Assembly: GCA_951230915.1 (NCBI GenBank)
Contig: OX579642.1
Location: 12,648,001 to 12,712,000 of the forward strand
DNA length: 64,000 nt
From: Antitrichia curtipendula
Lineage: Eukaryota; Streptophyta; Bryopsida; Hypnales; Leucodontaceae
Reading direction: 5' to 3'
Shown: piece after piece, positions 34,409 through 46,140 of the stretch
How positions within the stretch are numbered: position 1 is the first letter of the stretch
How the letters are laid out: every line of letters begins with the position of its first letter
The notes under the pieces: generated by a model
The model's input: the letters and a program-made list of their open reading frames with translations, nothing else
Told to the model about the DNA's origin: nothing
The model's database searches: none
Program-made: the position numbers and the translations under genes

Positions 34409-35590
34409 TTTTTTTTATGTCTCAGCAAGAGCACCTGATGTCTGTTGTCGAACATCGGATGTCTACTGTAATGTTTGAATGTTTACTTGGACATCTACAT
34501 GTCCAAGTACAAACATGGACAATTTGGGGTAGAATTTCATTGATGTCGCGTTAGACATCAGAGAATTTTGCGAAAATGCGTGGCGTATTATTGCAGACGT
34601 CTTTGTTTCTGCGGACATGATGATCGACGTCAAGAATGTTTGAGTGGACGTCCGGAAACTTAGGAACTGCCACATCAGCTGCTCCAATTTCGTAAATCAG
34701 ATTTGCAATATTGGAAACTGCTGCTCGAAGTAGAAAAAATTGAGAAGGGCAGCGTCTGGGCAGGGCGCCAGAAAAATATAGATAACATGGCAAGTGACGT
34801 GTACGTCATGTTGAAAACCAGCGGGAAATGCTGATGCGGTGTGCCTCGTCAGCTATGCCACGTCAGCGTCGCCATAAAACGCGATTTCCTCTGATGACGT
34901 CCAATAAAACGTCATTATGTTTTGTTGAGTGTCCAAAGGGACATGCAATGTGAGATCGTGTTGTCTATTTGGACATCTGAGAGTTCCATGGGTGTCCAGC
35001 GTGACATACGGAAGTTGTACTTGATGACAACTCAAACGGCAAAACATTTGAGTATTCTTTGAAAAGTTTGCTAATCGGTGTGCTTTGGAAGAGTTCACTG
35101 GGTAATTCCTATAGTCCCCAATGAATAAGATTGAAATCCGCATGGTACTACATTCATTCAAATTCTTGACCTGTTTCTATTCCACTACAGCTGTGCACCG
35201 CATGGGTCCAAGCACCCTTTCAAAGTGTACTTCTACAAGTTCTTCTCCAATGTTTAGGTTTCTTTTGTGAATGTAGGCTTCTGCAAAATATTTCTCTTGT
35301 TCTCTCGTAAGAGATCTATGATCACGTATCATATAGAACTTGTACTTGCTAAGATGTCATCATCTATCAGGTTTTTCCTTTGCGTGTCCTACATTCAAAA
35401 TACCTGGAACTGACGGAGCTAGCTCTTGATGGCCTTTTTTGAAGTTTGCTACCTTATTTGTTTACAGCTTCCAACAGGATGCACGCTCCATGTTCTTTGA
35501 TGTACACGTTATTGCGCCATGACATTGTCCAAGAAACTTTGAGAAAGACACTTTCTCAAAGGTGAGAAGTACATTTATTTTTCACGTTTT
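34409..35590. promoter_or_regulatory. Left subterminal arm with GATGTC/GACATC words
   Basis: GATGTC, GACATC, GGACGT and close variants occur in both orientations every few tens of bases (for example at 34437, 34457, 34490 and 34540). Clustered short inverted words next to CACTA ends are the usual binding sites of TNPA-type proteins. That these are bound is inference. Confidence 0.6.
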
Positions 35591-36150
35591 TCCTACATAG
35601 ACAGTTTGCTTTACATCTTAAACGATCTTTTTTTTTTACATTTTCTTCTGTAAATATTTGAATGGGTTAGGTGAAAATTAGGTTTCTTTTTGACATTGGA
35701 AGAATAAAAAATGCAAAGCTGTGGTTTATGTCATCCGTGAATTTTGCCTTCACCTTCTCTTCCTGCTAGAACCCTTAATTTGGTTTACATCTTCAATGTA
35801 ATTCTTTGGCAAATTTTTCTTTTTAAGATTCCAATGGGTTAGGTGAATTTCAGATTTTTCGTTTTCACACTCCAATTTTTTTTTTTTTTTTTAATTTTGA
35901 TTTTGGTGATACATGAATTTCTTTTCTCACTTTTATTTATTAACATTCATTGGTTTACATCTTCAAGGGGTTATTTTATCACATTTTTTTTTTCTCACCC
36001 TATTCTTTTCATGAAGGAACTTTGGTATGTGTTAAAAGGGTACTTCTGTTTCATCATTTTTTTTTAATATTATTACACACAGGTTTACATCTTCAAGAGT
36101 ATTTCTTCATCACAATTTTTTGGGAATACAGATCCCAAAGGTTTTAGGTG
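35590..36150. repeat. Imperfect repeats about GTTTACATCTTCAA
   Basis: GTTTACATCTT(C)AA recurs about four times (near 35610, 35785, 35952 and 36081), alternating with T-rich runs and GGGTTAGGTGAA-like phrases. This is a diverged tandem array of roughly 130-170 bp inside the left arm. Confidence 0.55.
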
Positions 36151-36257
36151 AAAACAACCTTTCTTTTTTGCACAACATTTGTTTTTGAAAGACATTTTTG
36201 TTTAGGATTTAGGACACTTCTTTTTCACATTATTTTTTTTCCTATAGCACTTTTGCA

Positions 36258-36330
36258 AGATAGAAGAAAACAGTGTTTTCTCTGATGCCTTGGACAGAAC
36301 ACCTGATGTTTGTAAATCGACATCCAATGT
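36258..36330. repeat. Internal diverged copy of the CACTA left end
   Basis: AGAAGAAAACAGTGTTTTCT, then GAACACCTGATGT and CCAATGTCTACT, matches the true left end (34393-34470: AGAAGAAAACCGTGTTTTTT, GCACCTGATGTC, GGATGTCTACT). The initial CACT is replaced. The left arm therefore seems to contain a second, old end about 1.87 kb inside the first. Confidence 0.65.
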
Positions 36331-39300
36331 CTACTATGATATTTGTCTGGTCATTTTGACATTTCTATGTCTGTCAGACAAAGTTAATATTTTTGGATAT
36401 GTTTCTATGGATGTTGCACCTGATGAACGCGAGTTCAAGGGTACTATTACATTTGATAGCAATCCTCTTGAACTAAGTGTGATTTCCTTTCCTATAAACC
36501 TCTGTGTTGTCACATCTTTGAAGTTTGTGTTCAAATAAGTAATTCGCTACTTCATACACTCTATAGGTGTCATGAATTCCTCACAGCATACGGAATGCCT
36601 TCCAGTGCTTCATATCATCATGTGGTTAAGAGACATGCAAAAGCGGCATGGACCCTCCATGTATGCATTGTATCTACCAGGGCAATTTATACTTCAAGCA
36701 AGAAACTTTGTTCACATCTATGACGTGAGAAGCATGTCCGTGGACATCATTAGTCATGAGTGTCGCTGTCCTCAACTTACAAGACAATGTTGCTTCGAGC
36801 ATCAGACATTGACATCGACAATGAAGAACCCCGTTACTAACATCCTACCGGCCGCAAGGATGTCCGTGGCCACTTCTAGCAAGCATGGATTGCGCATGCT
36901 AGAATTCATCGTCTGAACCAGTTATGTCGCCTAGCACGATTCTGTAGTCTATATCGTTCTCTCGCACTTGTGGATGCAGGCCTGCGTAGTTGTTGTCGTT
37001 ATGCAACTGAACTACGTTTGGTGTGTTCTGTGCTGCACCTACCACTCTTCGTTTCCCACGGACATTTGTTCGGCATACCACCTTCCATCCACGTCGATGT
37101 GGATCATCGGAGAAGAATACTTGTTGGCAGTGCAGGGGAAAGGCAAATGAATCGGCGTGTACCTTCCCGTCTAAGTGACTGAAGTTTGCCAAGCTGAAGC
37201 CATATCTATCGCGTTCAATGCTTGGAAATCGAGCACCACGTGTCCCACTCACCCAATCACACAAAAGTACTGTAACGCAATGGTTTTGATAGTCCAGAAC
37301 CAATATTTCCTCTATGTACCCCACATAGTCTTGCGTGGCTTCCACTGGCCTCCCGTTGTGAAGACCCCAACGAAGTTAACGGGTGAAGCTTGATACCACA
37401 CCTGAGTCGCGTGTGACAAGCCCCTGTTCAGACCTACGGACGCGGAAGTGCATACCATGACTATACGTCTAACGATGACATGTTGCATGACGTTCGAGAG
37501 GCTGGGAGTACTGCATGACGTCATCTTCCACTACACGTCCGATACGTTCCGCTTCCTTGACGACAGTAGTCAACCACTCTGCAAAAGGGGCTATGTCGCT
37601 CAATTCGGGGGGAGTACCTAACGGGCTGACGTGGATGAGAGCGCCTCGACTGTCAACAAAAAGCTTCGCGTGCCTCCCACCTTTGGCTCTTTGCTGCAAT
37701 GTACTCCCTGCACCACAAGGAGAAAAAGGGTGGGCTTCTCACCAAAAAAATGTAGAACTTCTGCAACAGACTATAGCTCACGTGCGTGCTAGGGTCCAGG
37801 AGCTCTATCTTCCTCATGTATGTCAAAGCAGCAAGGGCATGTACTTTGCAACAGATGTACATGCACAGACATACACTTCATGTCTTCGAAGGCATTATTC
37901 AGGTCATCGGATGACTTACTGCCGCCAAGCTTCTAAACACGGGGCATTGTCGATGACAAATGCATGAGCATGTGAATGCACTTTGTCCGACATTCGACGT
38001 TGCTGAAGTGCCCTACACCGTATCACCTCGTCATTCATGACTGGGTCTTCGTCTGGATCCCAGACGCGTTCTGCTGTCCCTTCATACTCTCTCATGTACT
38101 CTGTGCAGAAGCCCAATGTCTCTTTATTTCTGTATCCCTCTGCTATGCTTCCTTCCAGACGTGCATACGTCCGGACATAGTCCTTTAAAGTCTTCATATA
38201 CCGCTCTATGGGATACATCCACCTACAATGCACAGGACCACAAACAAACAGTTGTTCTACAAGGTGCACCGGCAGATGTGTCATGTTATTCAAAAACGTC
38301 GTGGGGAACTCTTTCTCAATTAAGCATGTTGCCATGATGATGTCCTGCATGAGGTCGTCCTTGTCGGCCTCCCTTATGTCCTTCTCACATAATCTCTGGA
38401 AGACTCTACTTGTTTTTATAATTGCCAAACGCACTTCTTCGTCCAGAATATTTCGAACTGCCACCGGCAGAATCTGGGATGAAATCAACAGATACGTAAG
38501 TCAGTTATGAGTTGGATGGATTCTGATTCCACAACAACGTACTTCTGAGTCTTGACACTGAAGGTAGAATTTACAGAGTCTATGCTGACGTATTACCTGT
38601 ATATTCTCTGCTAGACATCTGATAAAGTCATCATCTATCTTGAAAAACGTCGTAGACCCCATTACAATGTCCATGAAAACATAGCGTGTTTTCAGTTCCA
38701 GACACATAGCCGTCCGCAAAGACATTTTGACGCTCTTCATATGGACATAGGACGCACCGCAATTGAAGGAATTCAGTGCATTTGTGTGCAACAACAGGTG
38801 CTCCCACTTATTTGGAATTAATAAACTATGCTGGATGAGGTGACTTACTTGTTGCATGAGAACGTGGTAGTCGTGGGTCTTCATGTACTGCAATTTACCG
38901 TCCTTAAAGCGTTTGGAAATGGAACCCACATAGTTTGTTGGAGTGCGTATATTGGACACTATATCCATGAACTCGTTGCGTTTCGTTGTTGTCATGACGT
39001 ATGGTGCGTGCGGCATATAGTAATCATCTTGTCGACGTCGTGGATCTTGCAGCCATTGCTCCTCACGAATTCCGAGGTCTTGTGCATCAATGCGGCTTCC
39101 AGGGTTATCATTCACAGCCAACAACGTCTTCACTATGTTTTTGCACAAATTCTTCTCGCAGTGCATCACGTCCAGTATGTGGCGTTCCAATAGGAACTGC
39201 ATCACAGACATGAGTACTATGAAAAGTATGCCATGTACGTCCACATACACGCACATCACAGAGTTTCACTATCAATGGCTACGTGAATAGACGTACTGAG

Positions 39301-39906
39301 TATTACGTTCTGGTATAACAGAAACGTCTGCAAATACAAGGTCATGTTGACGGAAATGTCATTCTCAATAAGTTCAACAGAGACGTGATGTCCACATTGT
39401 CAATGCACATTACACTTAGATGTCTGTGTAGACAACGGAAAATCAAGAAACAAAATGATGTGATCCTTTTGCAGGCCAGAAATGGTACATATAACGCTAC
39501 TGACCTGCCAATATGATAGTTCGTATAGAGCACTCAGTTGTTTCACCCCGGTGACATGCACAGGGTCATCCTTAGCATCTTCATTTCCACCCAATTCCAA
39601 ATACAATTGCCGCCAAGCTGCGTAACGAATGACTGTAACGTTACGGAACGTCCGGAAACTAAACTTAATACATAAAATAGAAATATATAGGAGAAGAACT
39701 TTGAAATTTTGCATAAGTACAGAAGTTTAGACACTAGAAACCTACATTAGAAAAGATCTCTTTCGTAGGAAAGTTAAAACTCTAATTAGGTTAAAACAGT
39801 GTTCCGGAACCAGTAGCCGGATAGTCGGAAGTTCCGGATCGTAGGGGTTCCGGCTAGGGAACTTACGGGAACTCCATCGGTTCGGGAACTTAGGGTTTCG
39901 TGCCGC

Positions 39907-39914
39907 TATATAAA
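39907..39914 (+). promoter_or_regulatory. TATA box of gag-like copy A
   Basis: TATATAAA lies 136 bases upstream of the ATG at 40050, followed by a CT-rich leader (CGGTCTCTTTTTTCTGCGG). The spacing is normal for an RNA polymerase II core promoter. Confidence 0.6.
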
Positions 39915-40049
39915 CCCCGCCGCCATTCTCATTCGGTCTCTTTTTTCTGCGGCATTTTCGCGAGTACGTTTAGTGAGAGAAAGAGTGGTGAGATAGGATC
40001 GGGGTAGGAAGCGGAAGTAAGGTCGGTGCAACTCCGGAAGACCGACAGG

Positions 40050-41957
40050 ATGACGGAAACTCGAGCCCGTAGACTGGCGGTGACCGCACGGACTGTCAGC
40101 CCGGTGATTCCGTTCGATACGGATCGCCATAGAGAGTTGCAAGAGGATTTAGAGACCATGGGCTGTGTCGGATTCTTACACCGCCCATGGGACTTGAAGA
40201 GTGAAGGAATGATTGAAGAACTCCTTTACGGAGTTCCCAATCAGTATGAGTTGACGGTGAGGGGCCGCCCGAGAGCGTGGACACAAGAGCTCTGGGCCGG
40301 AACGTACTTTGCACTGAACCGGGGGCATGGATGGGCCGGCCGGACGGAGAAGTTTGCGGCGGAAAGATTCCGGAACTCCGCCGATCCAAAAGAGGGGTTT
40401 GCAGCGACGGATTGCGTGTATGCCCGGGATCAGCAACTCTTAGAGTTCCTGATCCCCATCCTGTATCCGGAAAAGCCTAGCCGGGTGACCACCACGGTGG
40501 CCAACACCATTTTTGGGGCTTTAGGAAACAGGGTTAACCCGCCCCCGAGACCCGTAAATTGGGGCGAACTTATTCACACGATTGTGGATAAGTTAGCGAA
40601 TGGGATTTCAGGACGGAAGACCAGCTACATTAGCCCATACTTGTTCCACTTGTACCACCGGATGGAAACCCTGAGCGAGCCGGAGCAGCTTATGTACAAG
40701 AAAGGGGAAAATCTCCTCAAGTATGGGCTGAGACCGGAACCGCAGCCGGAGGAGCCAGAATCTGAGGAGGAGGACGTTCCGGAGGAAACACAGACCACTC
40801 CGGAGAAGGCCGGAACCAGTAGGCAGAAGTCCACCGACCGGACAGCGCGAGGGAAACAAGTGGCGGAAGGTTCCGTCCAGCCAGAAAGCCCACACGAGGA
40901 GGTGGATCCAGTCGAGAACGCCATACATTGGCTGCGAACGACGAGGACGGTGAACGACCGGATGGCAGCAGTACTCCAAGACGTTTGCCATTTGTTAGGA
41001 GTGAAGGACGAGAGAGAGATCTTGTCCGCCATCGCACGAAGACCGAATCCGGAAGACGTCAAGGTTCTGTACGATCAGATCCGGAGTCTTCAGGAGGAAC
41101 GGGATCAGTTCCGGAGCCAGCACCAGTGGTCGGAACGGGAGATGCACATCGCAAACCGGAAGTCCACGGAAGCGATGGCTCTAGTACGGAAGCTGGGAGA
41201 ACTGATCGACCTTTCGGCCAGCACCATCTCGAGGGCCCAACTCTGGAACTCACAAATGGTGGCCCAAGGCCACATTACCGGAACGAAGGTCGTACTCATC
41301 CTGACGGATTTCGAGGCCCGGATGGAGGGGGTGCTGAAGGAGATGCGACAGCTGATTGGAAGCCTCGACCCAAACCTGCTTGACCAAGCAATGTTCGCTG
41401 ATCTTCCGGGAGGAGAGTTCCAAGAAACCCATGGAGCCGGAACTTCAACGGGAAAGAGGAATCCGGAAATCCCGACTCATGTGGTCACTTATCCGGAGGT
41501 TAAAACGCCGAAGGAAGCAAGCACGCAGACCACCGTCCAGGAGGGGACAGCCGGAAGACAGGCGGCGGTAAACCTGTTTCCGCCTCTCCAGCTGACGGAG
41601 ACGGAAGCTGAGGCCATAGCAGCAGCAAGTGTCCGGAATCCTGCCCGGACCGATCCGGACAGGTTTATGCATATGCAGAACACTCCACCACCAGCAAATC
41701 CGGGCAACACCGTCATTAATTTGACGGAGACAAAGACGACACGGCAGCGACACACGAGGATCGAGGAGCCGCTGGAGATCGATGAGACAGAAGAGGAATC
41801 TGCGGAGTCTCACTCCCAATCGGAAGGGACGGATTCTGATCCGCCTCAGATCCGGACTCGGTCGGCAACGAAGAGGACTCCAGCAAAGGTAACTGCCCGG
41901 AAGTCCACTTCAGCGAATCTTAGGGCCGAACCATCGACAAAGAAGCCCCGCAAATGA
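40050..41957 (+). CDS. Gag-like protein, intact 635-residue ORF
   Basis: The ATG at 40050 is the first in the frame, which ends at TGA 41955-41957 with no interruption. Residues about 30-220 form a compact domain (GRPRAWTQELWAGTYFAL, QQLLEFLIPILYPEKPSR, ISPYLFHLYHRM) that is shared, with about the same spacing, with copy B. Then come an acidic linker (EPESEEEDVPEE), a coiled coil at about residues 335-460, and a basic Ser/Thr/Pro-rich tail that ends in KKPRK. No CCHC zinc knuckle, protease or polymerase motif is seen. Domain order resembles a retroelement Gag, but I cannot name the family. Being intact while its host transposon is decayed, it is probably a young insertion. Confidence 0.65.
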   Translation: MTETRARRLAVTARTVSPVIPFDTDRHRELQEDLETMGCVGFLHRPWDLKSEGMIEELLYGVPNQYELTVRGRPRAWTQELWAGTYFALNRGHGWAGRTEKFAAERFRNSADPKEGFAATDCVYARDQQLLEFLIPILYPEKPSRVTTTVANTIFGALGNRVNPPPRPVNWGELIHTIVDKLANGISGRKTSYISPYLFHLYHRMETLSEPEQLMYKKGENLLKYGLRPEPQPEEPESEEEDVPEETQTTPEKAGTSRQKSTDRTARGKQVAEGSVQPESPHEEVDPVENAIHWLRTTRTVNDRMAAVLQDVCHLLGVKDEREILSAIARRPNPEDVKVLYDQIRSLQEERDQFRSQHQWSEREMHIANRKSTEAMALVRKLGELIDLSASTISRAQLWNSQMVAQGHITGTKVVLILTDFEARMEGVLKEMRQLIGSLDPNLLDQAMFADLPGGEFQETHGAGTSTGKRNPEIPTHVVTYPEVKTPKEASTQTTVQEGTAGRQAAVNLFPPLQLTETEAEAIAAASVRNPARTDPDRFMHMQNTPPPANPGNTVINLTETKTTRQRHTRIEEPLEIDETEEESAESHSQSEGTDSDPPQIRTRSATKRTPAKVTARKSTSANLRAEPSTKKPRK

Positions 41958-42990
41958 CTAGTGCGGATGGGTGTCTTTTTAGCTAGGATTTTGACTTATT
42001 AGTTATTTCCGGAAACGGGTAACCCGGACTGTGGGCCCCTAGTTCCGGACTTTTAGGCTGTCAAACGGCTTTCCGGTTTTGCCGGAACGGTTATTAGGAC
42101 CGTTAGCCGGATTTTTAGTTGGCCGTTGGCCGGGTTTTGTGTGGGTCTTTTGGCCGCTTTTTGTTTGCTTTTAAGGGCAGGCCGGCTTGTTGGCTTGTCA
42201 TTCCCTTTCTTGTCATTTAATCGAAGCTTACCGGAGATCAATTTGATCATCTCTTTGCGTATCGCGTTGATGATTGAGTCGTACGTTGGTTTGTGAGTGA
42301 GAGTGTGTGAGAGGGAGTCCGGATTCTTGGGTTGACGGATACATATGCTGTGACGGAAGAGCTTTAGATGTGTGAATGAGGAGCTGTGCATGGTGCCTTT
42401 AAATTGCTGGAACGGTGATCCGGTGGAAGCCTGTTACGGGTGAGGGTGCGAGTCCGGAAGTCCAGGAAGGATTCCGTGCGGAGATAAGCAACCGCCTGAG
42501 GAATTATCCCAGCCATCGGAAGGTCTGCCAACCTCCGGAGCACTCAAGAGTTAAGAAGTCAGCACTACAATCCGGAAAGTCTGGATCTGTTGTTGTAGTA
42601 AGGTGGATTTAACCGGGCCTTGTGTGACCTACTTTCCGGATACGTCATCTGGAAGATTGTGAGGGTACGGATTCTCCCTTTGCTATTATCGTATAATTCT
42701 TGGGTGTTTGTTTTGTTTGTTACGGATAGAGAGTGTGAACCAAGAGTGGCGAGTCCCTGCCCCTCGGAAAGATCAATAGTGGACACCCTGAGGGTGAAAC
42801 AGGAGTATCTAAAACCAGTTACTTGAGAGAGTTGGAACCGGAATCCGGAATAGGGCGGATCCGGAATGGAATCCGGAAAATACTAGTTTCCGGAAGATAG
42901 CAATAGAGTGTACGGATTGCTTGGGGTGTTTTTTTGGAAGTGATCCGGATACCCAAAACTTGCAGCAACATACTAGAATTCCCTGGAACG
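41958..42990 (+). other. 3' region of gag-like copy A
   Basis: One kilobase without an ORF of note, continuing the CCGGA-rich texture (for example TCCGGAATGGAATCCGGAAA). It ends near the LTR-like phrase CCTGGAACGATAACT. Confidence 0.5.
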
Positions 42991-44744
42991 ATAACTCGTG
43001 TCATCTTACCACATTTTTGTGTTAAAGATACTTACGCGCTAACTACGCGTTCGACAATGACATCTTGCCCGGTCATGGGAGCTGGTCTAAAACGATTTTC
43101 TGTTTGCCCATTGAATCGACGATTTCGGCGATATGGGTGGTGCCGATTCAAGTACCTGCGTATCCCACCGTATACAATTTTGGACCCTCTCGTGGTCCAA
43201 TTTGCACGGACGTCGCCCGTCTTTGCCATTCTAGCTTCTGTGGCAGGGCCACAGCAAGGACACCCCTTGTACCCCTTGCAACACAGACCTGAGATGAGAC
43301 CGTATGCAGGGAAGTCAGAAATAGTCCACAAAAGCAACCCTCGCACTCGGAATTGTCGAGAGCCTTCTGGTTGGGAGAAATCATGCGCTACCACACCCTC
43401 CCATAGCGCATGCAACTCACGCAGCAGTGGTCGTAGAAACACATTGATGTTCTTCGAAGTTGGAGACTGCTTCCCGGAAATCAACAGAGTCAATGACACG
43501 AAGAACTTCTTTGTTACAAACCACGGCTCAAAATTATAAACCAAAATGAGCACAGGCCATGTAGACCAATTCGTGTTGCTCAATTTGAAAGGATTTACAC
43601 CATCCAATGCTAGTGCTAGACGCAGGTTCCTGTTATCAGCACCAAAGTTGTCAAAAACAGCGTCGCTGTCGACATGCTTCCATGCAGGGCTGTCCACCAC
43701 CGAGCGCATGATGCCGTCATTGCTGACGTGCTTTGTCCATCTGGTTAGCATCTGAGCTAGCTCTGAAGACCGAAACATGCGTCGCACCCTAGGTATGAGC
43801 GGGAAATGCCGAATGACCTTTGCTGGTATGGAATTGCTTCCCTCCAGCCATCGTGACTTCCCACATATGGGACAAGACCTCAAGTCCGCATAACCCTCCT
43901 CATACAACACGCATCCACTTGGACAAGCGTGGATACTGTTGTATACTAACCCAAGTTGCCTAATCATTTTCCTGGCCTTGTAATGACTAGGCGGCAACTT
44001 GTTTGCCTTCGGAAGTAAGTCAGATGACAAATACTGAAACAGCTCGTTTGTAAACTTGTTGCTCACCCGAAAAACTATGCACATGTTCATGATAATGATT
44101 GTGGCAGACAAAATACTTGAGGATGCTCCCTCATATAATGGTGTTGTCGCGTGCTGATACAAATGTTGCATGTCCTCAACAGACTTGGTCTTAGTGTTGA
44201 CGTCTTCATTGTCCAAGCCAGTCGGATCCGCCATGGTCTCTGCATGCAGTACGTCGCCGCGGTCTAATGCCTCCATGACTTGCCTCCGGACATCATGTTG
44301 TGCATCCATCGGAGCGTTGTCAACATCCTACGCGCCATCTGCGTCATCAGCAGCATTTGCAGGTTCCAAGGCAACACCGTCAGCAACAGCGGCTCCGTAT
44401 AAGGCGTTGGTGTTAGCGTCTAACTAAACGTCATCATGGAAAGGTTCATCTTCCACCCACATGCCATCAGCAGGATATCCATCTGTAGGATCCCCACCTA
44501 TCATAGACTTCGTAAGAAATTTGTCTCTACCAAACTGGACATGGTGCTTCCTGATGACAGGAATGGTGCGTCGTCCCCATCCATGGCATCTTTCACAAGG
44601 ACATGGAAAGCGACGTATTTGCAACTCCGTTGCTACCCGGAGCTCCCTCTGTAGGATGAGGTCCCCAAGTGGTATGTGGCGAAGTACGCATCCATCTGCG
44701 TCCCTGCGGATTCGGGCCCCTCCATTCTGTAATGTGGAAGCCAT

Positions 44745-46140
44745 GGAAATGTTCAACGCCCCGTATATTAGAAGCAGTACATGTTCTCGAACCAATATAT
44801 GACATGCCCTTCTCTTCACATATTGGCCCTGCAACATAGCACGTTATGTCTATTAGCATTGGATGCTCTACAACTCCACAAAGATGAATAATGCAAGGTT
44901 TGCAAACGTAGAGTTTCCTAGTAATGCATCTCCACGTTCCAATCATTGGAACTTCTGCACATGAACCCAGGTAACTGCCCTCCTCTATGGTCTTAGAGTG
45001 AAATTTCTGCATTACTGATGACGGTGGATAGAATTTGAAGGCTAATTTTGTGTAGTGACTAACATCTATGTTCCTTGTGTCTATCACACTGTCACTTCGT
45101 ACATCCTTTTGGACAACAAGATGTCCACGCGGACAACAGAATGTTGGAACAAACAGCACATTTTACTTCCTTGACGTCACCACCGACTTTGATGTACCGT
45201 GGGATTCACCATTGAACTGACTGAATCGTTGCTTACCTCCCGTGGAATTGAGTGCAATTAGCAGCTCCCGTAGAAAGCCTGCATCATGGGCAAGATATGC
45301 AATGAGTCTTTTGTAGAGATTTTTTCCCATGCAAAATTCAATAATTCAAACAGTTGAATGACATCTTCTTCATAGATCAAACTTACAATGAGAACGTCCT
45401 TGTGGATGACGTGAATCGTGAGAAACATGAGCTACTAATTGTATCGCATAACATGCGCACTTTTGGAAACAGGAGAAATTGCACTGAAGCTGAACTAAGG
45501 GTACTGAAATTAAAATAGAAGCAGAAAGGGGTGTCCTAGATTCGGACAAGGGAATTATTCCAAAATGAACGACAGTGCCTGACATAGACCCATTATTTTT
45601 GGGTCCTCCAAATCCTGCTTCTAGGTCCTACTATTGGATCCTAACAAGAGTTATAATGACTCCAACTTGCGTGGAAAATAGTAGTAGCAAAACATGAAGT
45701 CCACTTAGTCTTCCACGTATTTTTTTAAATTAGTGGACACGTGGCCGGACTCAAATGTATGTCTGATGTAACGTTCGTGTACAAAGCTCTCAAGCCACTG
45801 CAGGCATCAGAACAGGCTGGTTTGTATTAGATGTAGAGGCGAGAGGTATACGACGATGCTTCTGCTAACGTTTGCGAAGTTAGAAGTTATTGTAAAGGAC
45901 ATATTTTCTGGACGTGACGATGTTTACAAGAACATCACTATGTCCGGACGAATGTCTTGGGAGACATCTGAGAGCCTTTGTTGTGGAATTTTTTTCTGGC
46001 TGCACTTTCCACAAAGAACAAGGAAAGCGGGCATAGAGTGCTCTTGATTACTCATCTTCCTGAAACCCTAACACTCGCATGCGTTTGTCCTCTGCGGGGC
46101 TTTCGCTGTGAAAATGTCAGCACTTTCATTCTTTGTAACC
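44745..46140. promoter_or_regulatory. Divergent spacer between TNPD and TNPA genes
   Basis: About 1.4 kb separates the two divergently read genes of the CACTA element. It contains scattered GATGTC/GACGTC/GACATC words. Some short minus-strand frames near 44.9-45.16 kb may be an upstream exon of TNPD. A shared bidirectional promoter is inference from layout only. Confidence 0.35.

Larger units (their letters stand above)
39790..42990 (+). mobile_element. Gag-like element, copy A (inserted in a TNPD intron)
   Basis: The composition changes abruptly to GC-rich sequence packed with the word CCGGA, from about 39798 to 42950, inside the transposase gene. It has its own TATA box, one long ORF and a 1-kb 3' region that ends with CCCTGGAACGATAACT at about 42981, a phrase I associate with plant LTR retroelements. 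I found no second copy of the TATA region, so no pair of LTRs, and no reverse transcriptase. Ends are approximate, and no target duplication was identified. It may be a gag-only non-autonomous retroelement, or a solo LTR carrying an ORF. A related copy lies at about 57.6-61.1 kb. Confidence 0.6.
36899..44744 (-). pseudogene. CACTA TNPD-type transposase (tnp2, DUF4218, DUF4216)
   Basis: This is the DNA-cleaving transposase of the CACTA element. The first exon (43037-44744) starts at ATG 44744, with a CPCERCHGWGR cysteine motif and then the tnp2 core. Catalytic acidic residues are seen in ALDGVNPF and TISDFPAYG, and in LDVMHCEKN in exon 38597-39196. Exon 37920-38473 holds the DUF4218 signature (PIERYMKTLKDYVR, EGSIAEGYR). 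About 36.9-37.35 kb encodes DUF4216 (YVGYIEEILVLDYQN). Exons end in GTAAGT-type donors. Two TAG stops break the first exon (at about 44424-44426 and 44331-44333). The intron 39506-43036 region is occupied by the inserted gag-like element and a small exon ending at 39505. With these stops, this copy is unlikely to make full-length protein. Confidence 0.85.

Noticed and set aside
36572..36916. 114-residue plus-strand frame in the left arm of the CACTA element
   Set aside because: It has no recognisable motif, contains the arm's GACATC words, and is followed directly by the antisense end of the transposase gene.
39790..42990. Gag-like copy A as an ordinary LTR retrotransposon
   Set aside because: The TATA region and leader are not repeated downstream, no primer-binding site was recognised, and no reverse transcriptase or integrase is encoded. 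It is kept as an unclassified element.
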